Part shown: positions 50,825-60,294 of the stretch, piece after piece
How the letters are laid out: every line of letters begins with the position of its first letter
Numbering within the stretch: position 1 is the stretch's first letter
DNA from: Bacteroidales bacterium
Lineage (GTDB): Bacteria; Bacteroidota; Bacteroidia; Bacteroidales; UBA932
DNA length: 64,000 nt
Reading direction: 5' to 3'
NCBI GenBank assembly: GCA_017501525.1
Contig: JAFVWT010000010.1
Location: 1 to 64,000, forward strand
Program-made: the position numbers and the translations under genes
The notes under the pieces: generated by a model
The model's database searches: none
The model's input: only the letters and a program-made list of their open reading frames with translations
Told to the model about the DNA's origin: nothing

Positions 50825-51202
50825 ATGGCACGTATAGCCGGTGTAGATTTACCGAAAAATAAACGCGGAGAGATAGGTTTGACCTATATCTACGGTATCG
50901 GTCGCAGTTCTGCTCAGAAAATCCTTACCGAATGTGGTATTGATTTCAACACAAAAGTGAGCGAGTGGAACGATGATCAGATCGCTGCAATCAGAGCCAA
51001 TATCTCTGAAAACTACAAAATCGAAGGTGAACTTCGTTCATCTGTACAATTGAACATCAAGCGTCTGATGGATATCGGATGCTATAGAGGAATTCGTCAT
51101 CGTATCGGTCTTCCAGTTCGTGGTCAAAGCACAAAGAACAATGCCCGTACACGTAAAGGTAGAAAGAAAACTGTGGCAAATAAGAAAAAAGCAACTAAAT
51201 AA
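50825..51202 (+). CDS. rpsM: 30S ribosomal protein S13
   Basis: A 125-residue protein of the 30S head that contacts the P-site tRNA. It shows [20 protein letters not shown] at the start, [19 protein letters not shown] and the C-terminal [18 protein letters not shown] tail. Usual length and position after rpmJ. Confidence 0.98.
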   Translation: MARIAGVDLPKNKRGEIGLTYIYGIGRSSAQKILTECGIDFNTKVSEWNDDQIAAIRANISENYKIEGELRSSVQLNIKRLMDIGCYRGIRHRIGLPVRGQSTKNNARTRKGRKKTVANKKKATK

Positions 51203-51214
51203 CAGAAGCTAATT

Positions 51215-51607
51215 ATGGCAAAGAAAACAGGAACATCAAACAAGAAAAGAGTTGTTAAAGTTGACGCTTTCGGTGAAGCTCACATCTCTTCAACTTTCAA
51301 CAATGTGATTGTAACTCTTACCAACAGCGTTGGTCAGGTTATTAGTTGGTCTTCAGCAGGTAAAATGGGTTTCAGAGGTTCTAAGAAGAACACTCCCTAT
51401 GCCGCTCAGGTTGCTGCAGCAGATGCTGCAAAAGTTGCGTATGACTTGGGTCTTCGTAAAATCAAGGCTTATGTTAAAGGTCCCGGTGCAGGTCGTGAGT
51501 CTGCAATCCGTACCATTCATGGAGCAGGTATCGAAGTTACCGAAATCATTGACGTTACTCCTCTTCCTCATAATGGATGCCGTCCCAAAGGACGCCGTAG
51601 AGTATAA
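51215..51607 (+). CDS. rpsK: 30S ribosomal protein S11
   Basis: A 130-residue protein of the 30S platform. Blocks: [40 protein letters not shown], and [13 protein letters not shown] at the C-terminus. It follows rpsM after 12 nt, the standard order. No anomaly. Confidence 0.98.
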   Translation: MAKKTGTSNKKRVVKVDAFGEAHISSTFNNVIVTLTNSVGQVISWSSAGKMGFRGSKKNTPYAAQVAAADAAKVAYDLGLRKIKAYVKGPGAGRESAIRTIHGAGIEVTEIIDVTPLPHNGCRPKGRRRV

Positions 51608-51636
51608 TTTTTCTAATTTTTAAAAATTGATTTAAA

Positions 51637-52239
51637 ATGGCAAGATATACAGGGCCCACAACTAAAATCGCCCGTAAGTTCGGAGAGCCTATTTTTGGTG
51701 CTGATAAGTATTTCGAAAAGAAAAATTATCCTCCCGGACAACACGGTTTGGCAAGAAAACGTAAAAAGACTTCTGAGTACGGAACTCAATTAAAAGAGAA
51801 ACAGAAGGTAAAATATACTTACGGAGTTCTTGAAAGACAATTCCGTAACACATATGCTAAAGCACAGAAGATGAAAGGTCGTACAGGTGAGAACCTATTG
51901 CTCCTTTTGGAATCTAGATTGGACAACATCGTTTATCGTATGGGTGTAGCTCCTACCCGTGCTGCAGCAAGACAATTGGTGTCTCATTGCCACATCACTC
52001 TTGATGGTGAGGTATGTAACATCCCTTCAACTTTCATCAAACCCGGACAAGTGGTTGCAGTTCGTGAAAGATCTAAGAGCCTTGAGGTTATCCAGAATCA
52101 TGTAAGCGATACTTGCAAGTATTCTTGGATTGAGTGGAATCGCAATGAACTTACCGGTAAATTCTTGAATCTTCCTGAAAGAACTGAAATTCCAGAACCT
52201 ATCAACGAACAATTGATCGTCGAGTTGTATTCAAAATAA
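51637..52239 (+). CDS. rpsD: 30S ribosomal protein S4
   Basis: A 200-residue primary 16S rRNA-binding protein. It starts [20 protein letters not shown], has [20 protein letters not shown] and the S4 RNA-binding domain ([20 protein letters not shown]). Length is normal. In E. coli it represses the alpha operon; nothing seen here speaks for or against that. Confidence 0.98.
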   Translation: MARYTGPTTKIARKFGEPIFGADKYFEKKNYPPGQHGLARKRKKTSEYGTQLKEKQKVKYTYGVLERQFRNTYAKAQKMKGRTGENLLLLLESRLDNIVYRMGVAPTRAAARQLVSHCHITLDGEVCNIPSTFIKPGQVVAVRERSKSLEVIQNHVSDTCKYSWIEWNRNELTGKFLNLPERTEIPEPINEQLIVELYSK

Positions 52240-52250
52240 TAATTAGTATT

Positions 52251-53282
52251 ATGGCAATATTAGCATTTCAAAAACCGGATAAAGTAATAATGCTCGAATC
52301 TACCGATACATTTGGAAAATTTGAGTTCCGTCCGCTAGAACCCGGATACGGTACAACAATTGGTAATGCACTTCGCAGAGTCTTGTTGTCATCGTTAGAG
52401 GGATTTGCCATCACCTCCGTTAAAATCGAGGGTGTCAATCATGAATTTGACACTATCCCCGGTGTTATAGAGAGCGTAGTAGACATTGTTTTGAATCTTA
52501 AACAAGTTCGTTTCAAGAGAGAAGTAAAAGAGAGCGATGAGGAGATTGTAAACCTTACAGTAAGTGGCAAGCAGGAATTCACTGCTGATGACATTTCTAA
52601 GAGCCTTTGCAATTTCTCTATCCTTAACCCCGATCTTCATATTTGTTCTATGGAACCTTCAGTGGTTCTCAATATCACTATGAGAATCGGTAAAGGTAGA
52701 GGATATGTTCCATCAGAAGAGAACAGAGTAGAGTCTGCTCCTATTGGAACCATTCCCATCGACTCAATTTACACTCCTATCAGAAATGTCAATATTTCTG
52801 TTGAGAACTATCGTGTAGAGCAAAAAACTGACTACGATAAATTGAATCTTGAGATTACTACAGATGGTTCAATCCATCCTAAGGATGCTTTGACAGAAGC
52901 TGCCAAGATTCTTATCTATCACTTTATGCTCTTCTCGGATGAGAAAATCTCACTTGAAACAGCTCCTAAGGCAAACAATCCTGAGGTACTTGATGAAGAA
53001 GCTCTCCGCATGAGACACCTTCTCCTTACCAAACTCTCAGATATGGAACTTTCTGTAAGGGCACTTAACTGCTTGAAAGCAGCTGAGATTGAGAATTTTG
53101 CAGATCTTGTTTCACATCAGAGACAGGAACTTATCAAATTCAGAAACTTTGGTAAAAAGTCTTTGAATGAAATAGACTTGTTGATGGATAGAGTGAAACT
53201 TTCATTCGGAATGGATGTTTCCAAATACAATATTGAAGTTAAAAAGAAAACCGTAGAAGTAGAAAATAATGAGGCACAATAA
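52251..53282 (+). CDS. rpoA: RNA polymerase alpha subunit
   Basis: A 343-residue subunit. The N-terminal dimerisation domain ([20 protein letters not shown]) is followed by the insert region and the C-terminal domain from about residue 255 ([20 protein letters not shown], the helix-hairpin-helix that binds DNA and activators). Length is close to the usual 330. rplQ overlaps its end by 14 nt. Confidence 0.98.
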   Translation: MAILAFQKPDKVIMLESTDTFGKFEFRPLEPGYGTTIGNALRRVLLSSLEGFAITSVKIEGVNHEFDTIPGVIESVVDIVLNLKQVRFKREVKESDEEIVNLTVSGKQEFTADDISKSLCNFSILNPDLHICSMEPSVVLNITMRIGKGRGYVPSEENRVESAPIGTIPIDSIYTPIRNVNISVENYRVEQKTDYDKLNLEITTDGSIHPKDALTEAAKILIYHFMLFSDEKISLETAPKANNPEVLDEEALRMRHLLLTKLSDMELSVRALNCLKAAEIENFADLVSHQRQELIKFRNFGKKSLNEIDLLMDRVKLSFGMDVSKYNIEVKKKTVEVENNEAQ

Positions 53283-53721
53283 ATCATTTAACCATTTAGG
53301 ACGTAAGAGTGGCCACCGTAAGGCAATGTTGGCCAATATGGCTTCGTCATTGATTATGCATAAGCGTATCGAAACTACTCTTGCTAAAGCAAAAGCTTTG
53401 AGAGTTTATGTAGAGCCCCTTATCACAAAATCAAAAGACGATTCAACTCACTCACGTCGTACAGTATTTGCTTACCTCAAACAAAAAGAGGCTGTAAGCG
53501 AATTGTTCAGAGTAGTTGCTCCTAAGATTGCTGATCGTCCCGGTGGATACACACGTATTATCAAAACCGGTTTCAGACAGGGTGACGCCGCTGATATGGC
53601 TTTTATCGAATTGGTTGATTTCAACGAAGCAACAGTAGCTGCTGCTCCTGTTCAAGCTGAAAAGAAACCCGCTACACGTCGTAGCCGTTCTAAGAAAGCT
53701 GCTCAGACAACCGAAGAATAA
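53269..53721 (+). CDS. rplQ: 50S ribosomal protein L17
   Basis: A 150-residue protein, the last gene of the operon. It begins [20 protein letters not shown] and contains [20 protein letters not shown]. The start codon lies inside the end of rpoA (14-nt overlap), so the two are coupled. After the core at about residue 120, a lysine- and alanine-rich tail follows ([17 protein letters not shown]), an extension seen in many Bacteroidota. Confidence 0.97.
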   Translation: MRHNKSFNHLGRKSGHRKAMLANMASSLIMHKRIETTLAKAKALRVYVEPLITKSKDDSTHSRRTVFAYLKQKEAVSELFRVVAPKIADRPGGYTRIIKTGFRQGDAADMAFIELVDFNEATVAAAPVQAEKKPATRRSRSKKAAQTTEE

Positions 53722-53737
53722 GAAATGTTTTTTATAT

Positions 53738-53776
53738 AAAAGGGACAAACTGATTTTTTTTCAGTTTGTCCCTTTT
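53738..53776 (+). terminator. Terminator of the ribosomal protein operon
   Basis: A 16-bp perfect stem (AAAAGGGACAAACTGA and TCAGTTTGTCCCTTTT) with a T-only loop, 16 bp after the rplQ stop. It should stop transcription in both directions. Confidence 0.9.
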
Positions 53777-53809
53777 ATCATATATATTTGCAACTTAAAT
53801 TTTATTGAA

Positions 53810-54913
53810 ATGACCTTTAGAAAACTATTACCATTATTCATCCTATTGACAGTTTCGTCAGTAGTATCTGCTCAACAGAATATACTCTCCGAGGAACCCT
53901 CAGAGATTACCGGGGTTAGCCAGATGAGGCAGTCGCTCCAATCCGATTCTATAATATCGATAAAATTTGATGTGAGAGCAGATGCTGTATATAATAATAG
54001 CGACTATTTTAAAGAAGGTGCGCAAGAAAATTTCGGTTTTGCAGGAAAATATTTGAAATTTGCCCTTAGTGGTAATATTTCCGATAAATTCTCCTATGCT
54101 TTCAGGTATAGAATATATAAAGACAATGGAACTCCCTCTGATTTTTTTGGGTCAGTGGATTGGGTATATTTGGCTTATCAGATAAATAAAAATTTCTCGA
54201 TTTCAGCAGGTAAGGAGGTTGTGGCAGTAGGAGGATATGAGTATGATAAGGCCCCCATTGATGTCTATTATTGGTCAGATTACTGGAATAATCTTGATCC
54301 TCCGTTCCAGTTTGGTACATCGTTCAATTTTCATTCTACAGATGGTAACCATACTCTCAAATTTCAGGTAACAAATTCTCCATTCTCGAAGCAATCTCTT
54401 GAAGGTCTTTTTGCCTACAATCTTATATGGTATGGTAAGATGAATTGGTTTGAGTCCATCTACTCAGTCAACTTCATGGAGTATGAAAAAGGAAATTTCA
54501 TTAATTATCTTGCTCTTGGTAACAAATTTACTTTTAACTGGTTCTCATGGGAACTGGATTATATGAATAGAGCTTCTTTCAAACAAGATAATTTCTTTGC
54601 GGACTTTTCAGTTGTCAGCAATATGAATTTTGCTTTATCAGACCATTGGAATCTCTTCGTAAAAGGAGGATATGATCAGAATAAGGCGCAAGATGCTACA
54701 GTCCTCAGGGAAATGGCGTATGACAGATATGTTGCTCCCGGTACACAATATGCCTTCTATGGAGCAGGTGTGGAATTCTATCCGATAAAATCTCTAAAAA
54801 ACCTTCTAAGGGTTCACGCATTTGTCTATGGGAATAATGCCAAAGGTGCTCAAGCGCAAGTTCTCTCATTTAACCTCGGTATCCGTTGGCAAATGAAAGT
54901 ATTCCAAAGATAA
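53810..54913 (+). CDS. Outer-membrane porin (OprP/O-like)
   Basis: A 367-residue outer-membrane protein. A signal peptide (LLPLFILLTVSSVVSAQQ) is followed by about 340 residues with alternating strands of a beta-barrel. Features include KFALSGNISDKFSYAFRYRI and a C-terminus LGIRWQMKVFQR; the layout is that of phosphate-selective porins O and P. It probably allows small anions or nucleosides through the outer membrane. The next gene, a nucleoside-recognition membrane protein, starts 18 nt later, so both are in one operon and could serve one uptake route. Confidence 0.75.
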   Translation: MTFRKLLPLFILLTVSSVVSAQQNILSEEPSEITGVSQMRQSLQSDSIISIKFDVRADAVYNNSDYFKEGAQENFGFAGKYLKFALSGNISDKFSYAFRYRIYKDNGTPSDFFGSVDWVYLAYQINKNFSISAGKEVVAVGGYEYDKAPIDVYYWSDYWNNLDPPFQFGTSFNFHSTDGNHTLKFQVTNSPFSKQSLEGLFAYNLIWYGKMNWFESIYSVNFMEYEKGNFINYLALGNKFTFNWFSWELDYMNRASFKQDNFFADFSVVSNMNFALSDHWNLFVKGGYDQNKAQDATVLREMAYDRYVAPGTQYAFYGAGVEFYPIKSLKNLLRVHAFVYGNNAKGAQAQVLSFNLGIRWQMKVFQR

Positions 54914-54931
54914 TTTTAAAACTATCATAAT

Positions 54932-56065
54932 ATGAAAGGACTTAAATTTTTAACCAGAAGAAGAATCGAGGCAGGTGTTTTCCTACTTGTGTTCTTCGGT
55001 ATTTTTGCCGGGTTAGGTTCTGTTATGGGGGTTCCCAATATGATGAATACCATAATGAATACGGCTCACGATTTGTTGCTCAATACTGTCCTCTATCTTA
55101 TGGGTGTGACAGTCCTTACAGGAGCTCTTGGTAAATTGCTTGTGGAATTCGGAGTGGTTCGTTTGTTGGAGGTACTTTTAAAGCCTTTGATGAAGCCTCT
55201 GTATAACCTTCCAGGTGTTGCCGCATTAGGTGGTATATTGACATTCTTGTCAGATAACCCTGCAATTATAAGTTTGTCCAAGGACAAAAACTTTAGCCAA
55301 TATTTTAAAAAGTATCAGTTGATTTCATTGACAAATTTTGGTACAGCCTTCGGGATGGGGCTTGTTGTGATTGTCTTTATGGCGGGTAAAGGTTTTATGT
55401 CCGCGGCATTGGTAGGTCTGCTTGGCTCATTTGTAGGAAGTATTGTATCCACCAGGTTGATGCAACGATTTATCCTTAAATCAAATCCTGAACTTAATGA
55501 TAAAGTAGAAGGAGGAGATGAACAGCAGATCTCATTCAAATCTGAAGGAGGAGTCTTCCTTAGGGTACTTAATTCGTTGCTTGATGGAGGAAAGACCGGT
55601 GTAGATTTGGGCCTTGCAATTATTCCAGGAGTTTTGATCATTTCTACATTTGTTATGATGCTGACTTTTGGTCCCGGTGATAATGGATCATATGACGGCT
55701 CTGCATATCAGGGCGTTGCGTTGTTGCCTTTATTAGCCGGAAAGATTGATTTTATATTTGAGTGGTTATTTGGATTCCATCATCCCGAACTTGTTGCATT
55801 CCCTATTACTTCATTGGGAGCTGTTGGTGCAGCATTAAGTTTGATTCCCAAATTCCAACTTTCAGGTTTCATTGATGGCAATGCAATAGCAGTATTTACA
55901 GCTATGGGTATGTGTTGGAGTGGTTACTTGAGTACTCATACAGCAATGTTGGATTCTTTGGGATTCAGAAAACTTACCTCTAAAGCTATTATGGCGCATA
56001 CTGTAGGTGGACTTGTTGCCGGTATCGTCGCTCACTGGGCATTTGTATTGTTCTCAATTCTATAA
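54932..56065 (+). CDS. Nucleoside-recognition (Gate) domain membrane protein
   Basis: A 377-residue inner-membrane protein with about nine helices. It has two Gate (nucleoside recognition) modules: the first around VTVLTGALGKLLVEFGVVRL with ALGGILTFLSDNPAIISLS, the second around LGAVGAALSLIPKFQLSGFI. It resembles the CD0519/CD1768-type proteins. The transported compound is not known; nucleoside involvement is by family name only. The operon with a porin supports an uptake or efflux function. It overlaps the convergent GSCFA gene by 6 bp. Confidence 0.8.
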   Translation: MKGLKFLTRRRIEAGVFLLVFFGIFAGLGSVMGVPNMMNTIMNTAHDLLLNTVLYLMGVTVLTGALGKLLVEFGVVRLLEVLLKPLMKPLYNLPGVAALGGILTFLSDNPAIISLSKDKNFSQYFKKYQLISLTNFGTAFGMGLVVIVFMAGKGFMSAALVGLLGSFVGSIVSTRLMQRFILKSNPELNDKVEGGDEQQISFKSEGGVFLRVLNSLLDGGKTGVDLGLAIIPGVLIISTFVMMLTFGPGDNGSYDGSAYQGVALLPLLAGKIDFIFEWLFGFHHPELVAFPITSLGAVGAALSLIPKFQLSGFIDGNAIAVFTAMGMCWSGYLSTHTAMLDSLGFRKLTSKAIMAHTVGGLVAGIVAHWAFVLFSIL

Positions 56066-56896
56066 TTGCAGAGCAAATTCTATAAACTTTTCATAGACCA
56101 GTGAAATGGTCTCTTTTGAAGGATGAACTGAGTCCTCGGCAAAGTGGGAGTAGTCTCTCATTTCGTCGAGGACTATTTCGTAAGAGGGGAAGTAGTGTAC
56201 ATTCTCAAATCTGTTGCACAGATATTCTATGGCGAGGAGCAATATCGCTTTAGAGATTTGATTCTCGTGTAATCCGTCTTTAATGTGTCTTATTGGTGAG
56301 ACTGTAAAAATCCACTGCTTGTCGTTGTTCTCTGCGATTAATCTCTCAAATGTTTCTGTAATATCTTGGATACTAAGGCGCTCCCTTGCAAACTCTTTTG
56401 CCGGATGCTTGTGGCAATTGGAAACAATCATATCCCTTTCTATGTGGCGATATATCCACGCTGTTCCAAATGTTATAATAACCCACTTTGAGTCAGTAAA
56501 ATGTTTGCTTGCCTTTAAAATGGAGTTGTTGGCATTGTCAAGGAACATTTCCGGGGTTTCTCTTCGGAATGAGCCATGGTGGTAGAAAGATGTGTAACCT
56601 TCATTTACGAAATTTTCGGGTTGGTAAACGGGGTTTGTATTCCTTGGAATGACATCTTCTATCGAAAAAAGTTTGCAGTCCTGTAGACGTAACAATGAAT
56701 TTGCAATAGAACTCGGATTGAAGAGCACCCCGAATGGGTTGTTGAGAATCTTGTATCCATCTTTCTCCAGCAGACTCCCGATTTCTGATGAAAAGCAAGA
56801 GCCTAGGGAAATAATTTTTTCCTCTTGTGAAATCCTCACTTTTAGAGGGTTAAAAGTAACTACTGTCTTTTTTTGTTTACTTTTCTGCTCACTCAT
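56060..56896 (-). CDS. GSCFA-domain protein
   Basis: A 278-residue protein started at ATG 56896. The GSCFA motif is clear: EKIISLGSCFSSEIGSLLEK at about residues 25-44, near the N-terminus as in the family (PF08885), which belongs to the SGNH hydrolase-like group. Other blocks are NNPFGVLFNPSSIANSLLRL and the FTVSPIRHIKDGLHENQIS segment. It has no signal peptide. A hydrolase or acyltransferase activity is likely but the substrate is unknown. It is monocistronic; its 3' end overlaps the convergent membrane protein gene. Confidence 0.88.
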   Translation of the reverse strand: MSEQKSKQKKTVVTFNPLKVRISQEEKIISLGSCFSSEIGSLLEKDGYKILNNPFGVLFNPSSIANSLLRLQDCKLFSIEDVIPRNTNPVYQPENFVNEGYTSFYHHGSFRRETPEMFLDNANNSILKASKHFTDSKWVIITFGTAWIYRHIERDMIVSNCHKHPAKEFARERLSIQDITETFERLIAENNDKQWIFTVSPIRHIKDGLHENQISKAILLLAIEYLCNRFENVHYFPSYEIVLDEMRDYSHFAEDSVHPSKETISLVYEKFIEFALQL

Positions 56897-56968
56897 ACAA
56901 CAAAAGTAGGGATTTTCTTTAAAAATAATTATTTTTGTTCGATACAATTCTTACAAATATTATTGAAG

Positions 56969-57919
56969 ATGAAAAGAATATTAGTAGTTGGCGCCGGCGG
57001 CCAAATAGGTACCGAGTTGGTTCCCCATCTCCAAAAAAATTACGGAGAAGATAATGTCATAGCAGCAGACCTTAAGGATGAGGCAATTGCAAAAATTGGT
57101 GAGTATGCCAGAGTAGAGAAATTGGATGCATTGGATTTCAATGCTTTCGGCGAACTTGTCAAGAAGCATAATATAGATGCAATCTTCAACTTGGTGGCAC
57201 TTTTGTCGGCAACAGGTGAGAAGAATCCTGAGTTGGCTTGGAAGATCAATATGGGTGCTTTGCTTAACTCATTGACTTTGGCTAAGGAGTTCAAGACCGC
57301 AGTGTTTACACCCAGTTCCATTGGTGCATTTGGTGTAAGTACCCCACATGATATGACTCCGCAGGATACAGTAATGAGACCTGATACCATTTATGGCGTA
57401 TGTAAGGTGACTGGAGAATTATTGTCAGATTATTATTTCTCAAGATTCGGAGTAGACGCCCGCAGTGTACGTTTCCCTGGAATCATCTCTAATGGTGCAT
57501 TACCGGGTGGTGGTACCACAGACTATGCAGTAGAGGTGTTCTACGAAATTCTCAAGACCGGTCATTACACTTGTCCTATTCCTGAGGATTCATATATGGA
57601 TATGTTGTATATGCCTGATGCTTTGAATGCTGTGACTCAACTTATGGAGGCGGACCCTTCAAAACTAAAACACAGAAACAGTTTCAATATTACTTGTATG
57701 AGTTTCAATCCTCGCGAATTGTTTGCGAAGATACAAGAGCGTATCCCTACAGCAAAATTTGACTATGAGGTCGATCCTGTGAAAGCAGCTATTGCTGCAT
57801 CTTGGCCAGACAGAATGGATGACTCTTGTGCACGCGAAGAATGGGGATGGAATCCTCAATGGCATATCGATGATATGGTAGACGATATGCTGAAAGCTAT
57901 TTCAGCAAAAATTAAATAA
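56969..57919 (+). CDS. L-threonine 3-dehydrogenase, SDR type
   Basis: A 316-residue NAD-dependent epimerase/dehydrogenase that oxidises L-threonine to 2-amino-3-ketobutyrate. Start at 56969 gives the N-terminal Rossmann motif (ILVVGAGGQIGTELV). The catalytic residues are Ser/Thr in TPSSIGAFG and Tyr-x3-Lys in IYGVCKVTGE. The stretches RYPG-like RFPGIISNGALPGGGTTDY and CPIPEDSYMDMLYMPDAL mark the short-chain threonine dehydrogenase subgroup. It shares one base with the start of tgt, so the genes are coupled. Confidence 0.9.
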   Translation: MKRILVVGAGGQIGTELVPHLQKNYGEDNVIAADLKDEAIAKIGEYARVEKLDALDFNAFGELVKKHNIDAIFNLVALLSATGEKNPELAWKINMGALLNSLTLAKEFKTAVFTPSSIGAFGVSTPHDMTPQDTVMRPDTIYGVCKVTGELLSDYYFSRFGVDARSVRFPGIISNGALPGGGTTDYAVEVFYEILKTGHYTCPIPEDSYMDMLYMPDALNAVTQLMEADPSKLKHRNSFNITCMSFNPRELFAKIQERIPTAKFDYEVDPVKAAIAASWPDRMDDSCAREEWGWNPQWHIDDMVDDMLKAISAKIK

Positions 57920-59049
57920 TGAAATTTGAACTGATTAAAACAGACGAGCAGAGTTGTGCCCGCCGGGGGAGGATTACTACTGCCCACGGGGTGATAGAGA
58001 CTCCGATATTTATGCCGGTAGGCACTGTCGGCTCAGTCAAAGGTGTTTATCATAGAGATTTGGAAAGTGATATTAATGCCGAGATTATTCTCGGCAATAC
58101 ATATCACTTGTATTTAAGGCCCGGATTGGAGACATTGCACCAGGCCGGAGGTCTTCATAAGTTTATCCATTGGGATAAGCCTATATTGACAGATAGTGGT
58201 GGATTTCAAGTCTTTTCATTGGCTGCAAACAGAAAGTTTACAGCTGATGGTTGTACTTTTAGTTCACATATCGATGGCTCTAAACATAATTTTACGCCAG
58301 AGAATAATGTGGACACTCAAAGAATTATCGGAGCAGATATCATTATGGCTCTTGATGAGTGTACACCCGGAGATGCTGACCATAAGTATGCTGCCCGTTC
58401 TTTGGAGATGACCCAACGGTGGTTGGAAAGAGGTCTGAAAAGATTTGATGAAACAGAACCATTATATGGTTATGGTCAGAGTTATTTTCCAATTGTACAG
58501 GGATGTGTATATCCGGACTTGAGGGTAAAGGCTGCTGAGCATGCTGTAAAATTTGATCGGGAAGGATATGCTATAGGGGGACTTTCTGTAGGAGAACCTA
58601 CAGAAGTGATGTATCAGATGATAGAAGTGCTTAATCCGATTCTACCAAAGGATAAACCTCGCTATTTGATGGGGGTTGGGACTCCTGAAAATTTGTTAGA
58701 GGGGATAGCCAGAGGAATAGATATGTTTGATTGTGTCATGCCTACCCGAAATGGTAGAAACGGTATGTTGTTTACTTGGGAGGGAAGAATCAATATCAGA
58801 AACAAGAAGTGGGAAAGAGATTTTTCTTCAATTGATGCGAATGGTACTTCTTTTGTGGACCACTACTATACTAAGGCCTATTTGCGTCATTTGTTTATTG
58901 CCGGGGAGATGTTGGCAGCACAGATTGCGAGTGAGCATAACCTCGCCTTCTATCTTGATGTGGTAAATCAGGCGCGAAAACATATTCAAGCAGGTGACTT
59001 CTATCAATGGAAGGAGGCCGCTGTTAAGAAATTGCAAAACAGACTCTAA
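57919..59049 (+). CDS. tgt: tRNA-guanine transglycosylase, atypical zinc site
   Basis: A 376-residue enzyme that exchanges guanine-34 for a queuosine precursor in tRNAs with GUN anticodons. The active core is standard: ILGNTYHLYLRPG, then LTDSGGFQVFSL (catalytic Asp), and the second Asp in RGIDMFDCVMPTRNGRNGML. Near residue 305, where the zinc site CxCxxC is expected, the sequence reads GTSFVDHYYTKAYLRHLF, with no cysteines; the later His in SEHNLAFY is kept. It may be a zinc-free form. Coupled to the upstream dehydrogenase; an LptG-like gene follows after 7 nt. Confidence 0.93.
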   Translation: MKFELIKTDEQSCARRGRITTAHGVIETPIFMPVGTVGSVKGVYHRDLESDINAEIILGNTYHLYLRPGLETLHQAGGLHKFIHWDKPILTDSGGFQVFSLAANRKFTADGCTFSSHIDGSKHNFTPENNVDTQRIIGADIIMALDECTPGDADHKYAARSLEMTQRWLERGLKRFDETEPLYGYGQSYFPIVQGCVYPDLRVKAAEHAVKFDREGYAIGGLSVGEPTEVMYQMIEVLNPILPKDKPRYLMGVGTPENLLEGIARGIDMFDCVMPTRNGRNGMLFTWEGRINIRNKKWERDFSSIDANGTSFVDHYYTKAYLRHLFIAGEMLAAQIASEHNLAFYLDVVNQARKHIQAGDFYQWKEAAVKKLQNRL

Positions 59050-59056
59050 AAAATAG

Positions 59057-60148
59057 ATGAATTTTAAAATAACCATACTTGACAGATATATCATAAAGAA
59101 GTTCATAGGAACTTTCTTTGTAGCATTGCTTTTGATTATCTTCATTGTGATTATTTTTGATATAAGTGAGAAAATTGATGATTTTGTCGATTCTGAGGCC
59201 CCTATAAGGGCGATAGCATTTGAATACTATCTCAATTTTGTCCCTTATTTTGTAAATATGTTCAGTCCGTTATTTGTCTTTATAACGGTTATTTTCTTTA
59301 CTTCAAAATTAGCGGGGAACAGTGAGTTTGTAGCTATGCTTTCGGGAGGGATCAGTTTCGGAAGATTGATGTATCCATATTTTATTTCATCTCTTTTGAT
59401 AGCATCTTTTAGTTTGATACTCAATCTGTTCATCATACCCTCATCCAATGTCAAGAGGATTGCTTTCGAGGAGCAGTATATTAAGGACAAGAAGTATTAT
59501 AACACCAATAGAAATATCCATTATCAGATTGCTCCCGGGGAGTTTGTATATGTTGAGTCTTTCAGTACATGGAACAATACTGCATATAAATTTACTCTTG
59601 AATCGACAAAGGAGAGTCGTCTTGTCTCAAAACTTACAGCCGAGAGTGCGGTATGGGACTCTACAATGGGGGGATGGAAATTGAAAAATTATACTCTGAG
59701 GGATTATACTACATCTGAACAGAAAATAATATTTGGCAAGGAGATCGATACTGTAATTTCTCTGAAACTGGATGATTTCTATCGGCGGGAGAATACTGTT
59801 GAGGCGTTGACTTATAACCAGCTCGAGGAGTTGATAAAGATGCAGAAACTTCGTGGAGATAGTATGGTAAAGTATTCTCTTATCGAGAAAAATACGAGGT
59901 TTGCAGTTCCATTTTCTGCATTTATCCTTACCTTGATAGGGGTATCTCTCTCATCAAAGAAACGTAGGGGTGGAATAGGATTGAACCTTGGAGTTGGGAT
60001 TGCACTGAGTTTCTCATATATTCTTTTTCTGAAATTCAGTCAGATGTTTGTTATAACTGATACGTTACCGCCATGGATTGCTCTGTGGTTGCCCAATGTG
60101 ATATTTGCTGTGATAGCAGTGGTTTTGTATCGGATGGCACCGAAGTAG
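59057..60148 (+). CDS. lptG: LptF/LptG-family LPS export permease (YjgQ-like)
   Basis: A 363-residue inner-membrane subunit of the LptBFG machine that pulls lipopolysaccharide out of the inner membrane. Three helices in the first 125 residues (IIKKFIGTFFVALLLIIFIV and later) precede a periplasmic jellyroll domain of about 140 residues, then three helices at the end (FAVPFSAFILTLIGVSLSSK). This is the LptF/G topology. The lptG rather than lptF label is a guess from its shorter length. It follows tgt after 7 nt. A second family member starts after alaS. Confidence 0.85.
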   Translation: MNFKITILDRYIIKKFIGTFFVALLLIIFIVIIFDISEKIDDFVDSEAPIRAIAFEYYLNFVPYFVNMFSPLFVFITVIFFTSKLAGNSEFVAMLSGGISFGRLMYPYFISSLLIASFSLILNLFIIPSSNVKRIAFEEQYIKDKKYYNTNRNIHYQIAPGEFVYVESFSTWNNTAYKFTLESTKESRLVSKLTAESAVWDSTMGGWKLKNYTLRDYTTSEQKIIFGKEIDTVISLKLDDFYRRENTVEALTYNQLEELIKMQKLRGDSMVKYSLIEKNTRFAVPFSAFILTLIGVSLSSKKRRGGIGLNLGVGIALSFSYILFLKFSQMFVITDTLPPWIALWLPNVIFAVIAVVLYRMAPK

Positions 60149-60294
60149 GATATGACAGGGCTTATGGAAAGGTATAAATAGATAATTATGGGAGGTTCTA
60201 TAAAAGACTTTGAAGAGATTCATGGAGAATTATAGAAGTTCCCTTATAAAGTAAAAGATATAGATTAGGAAAAAACAATTAAATTATAGTGGAT

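Noticed and set aside
60149-60294. Gap before alaS as a T-box or other leader
   Set aside because: No T-box stem, specifier loop or terminator could be recognised in the 146 bp.
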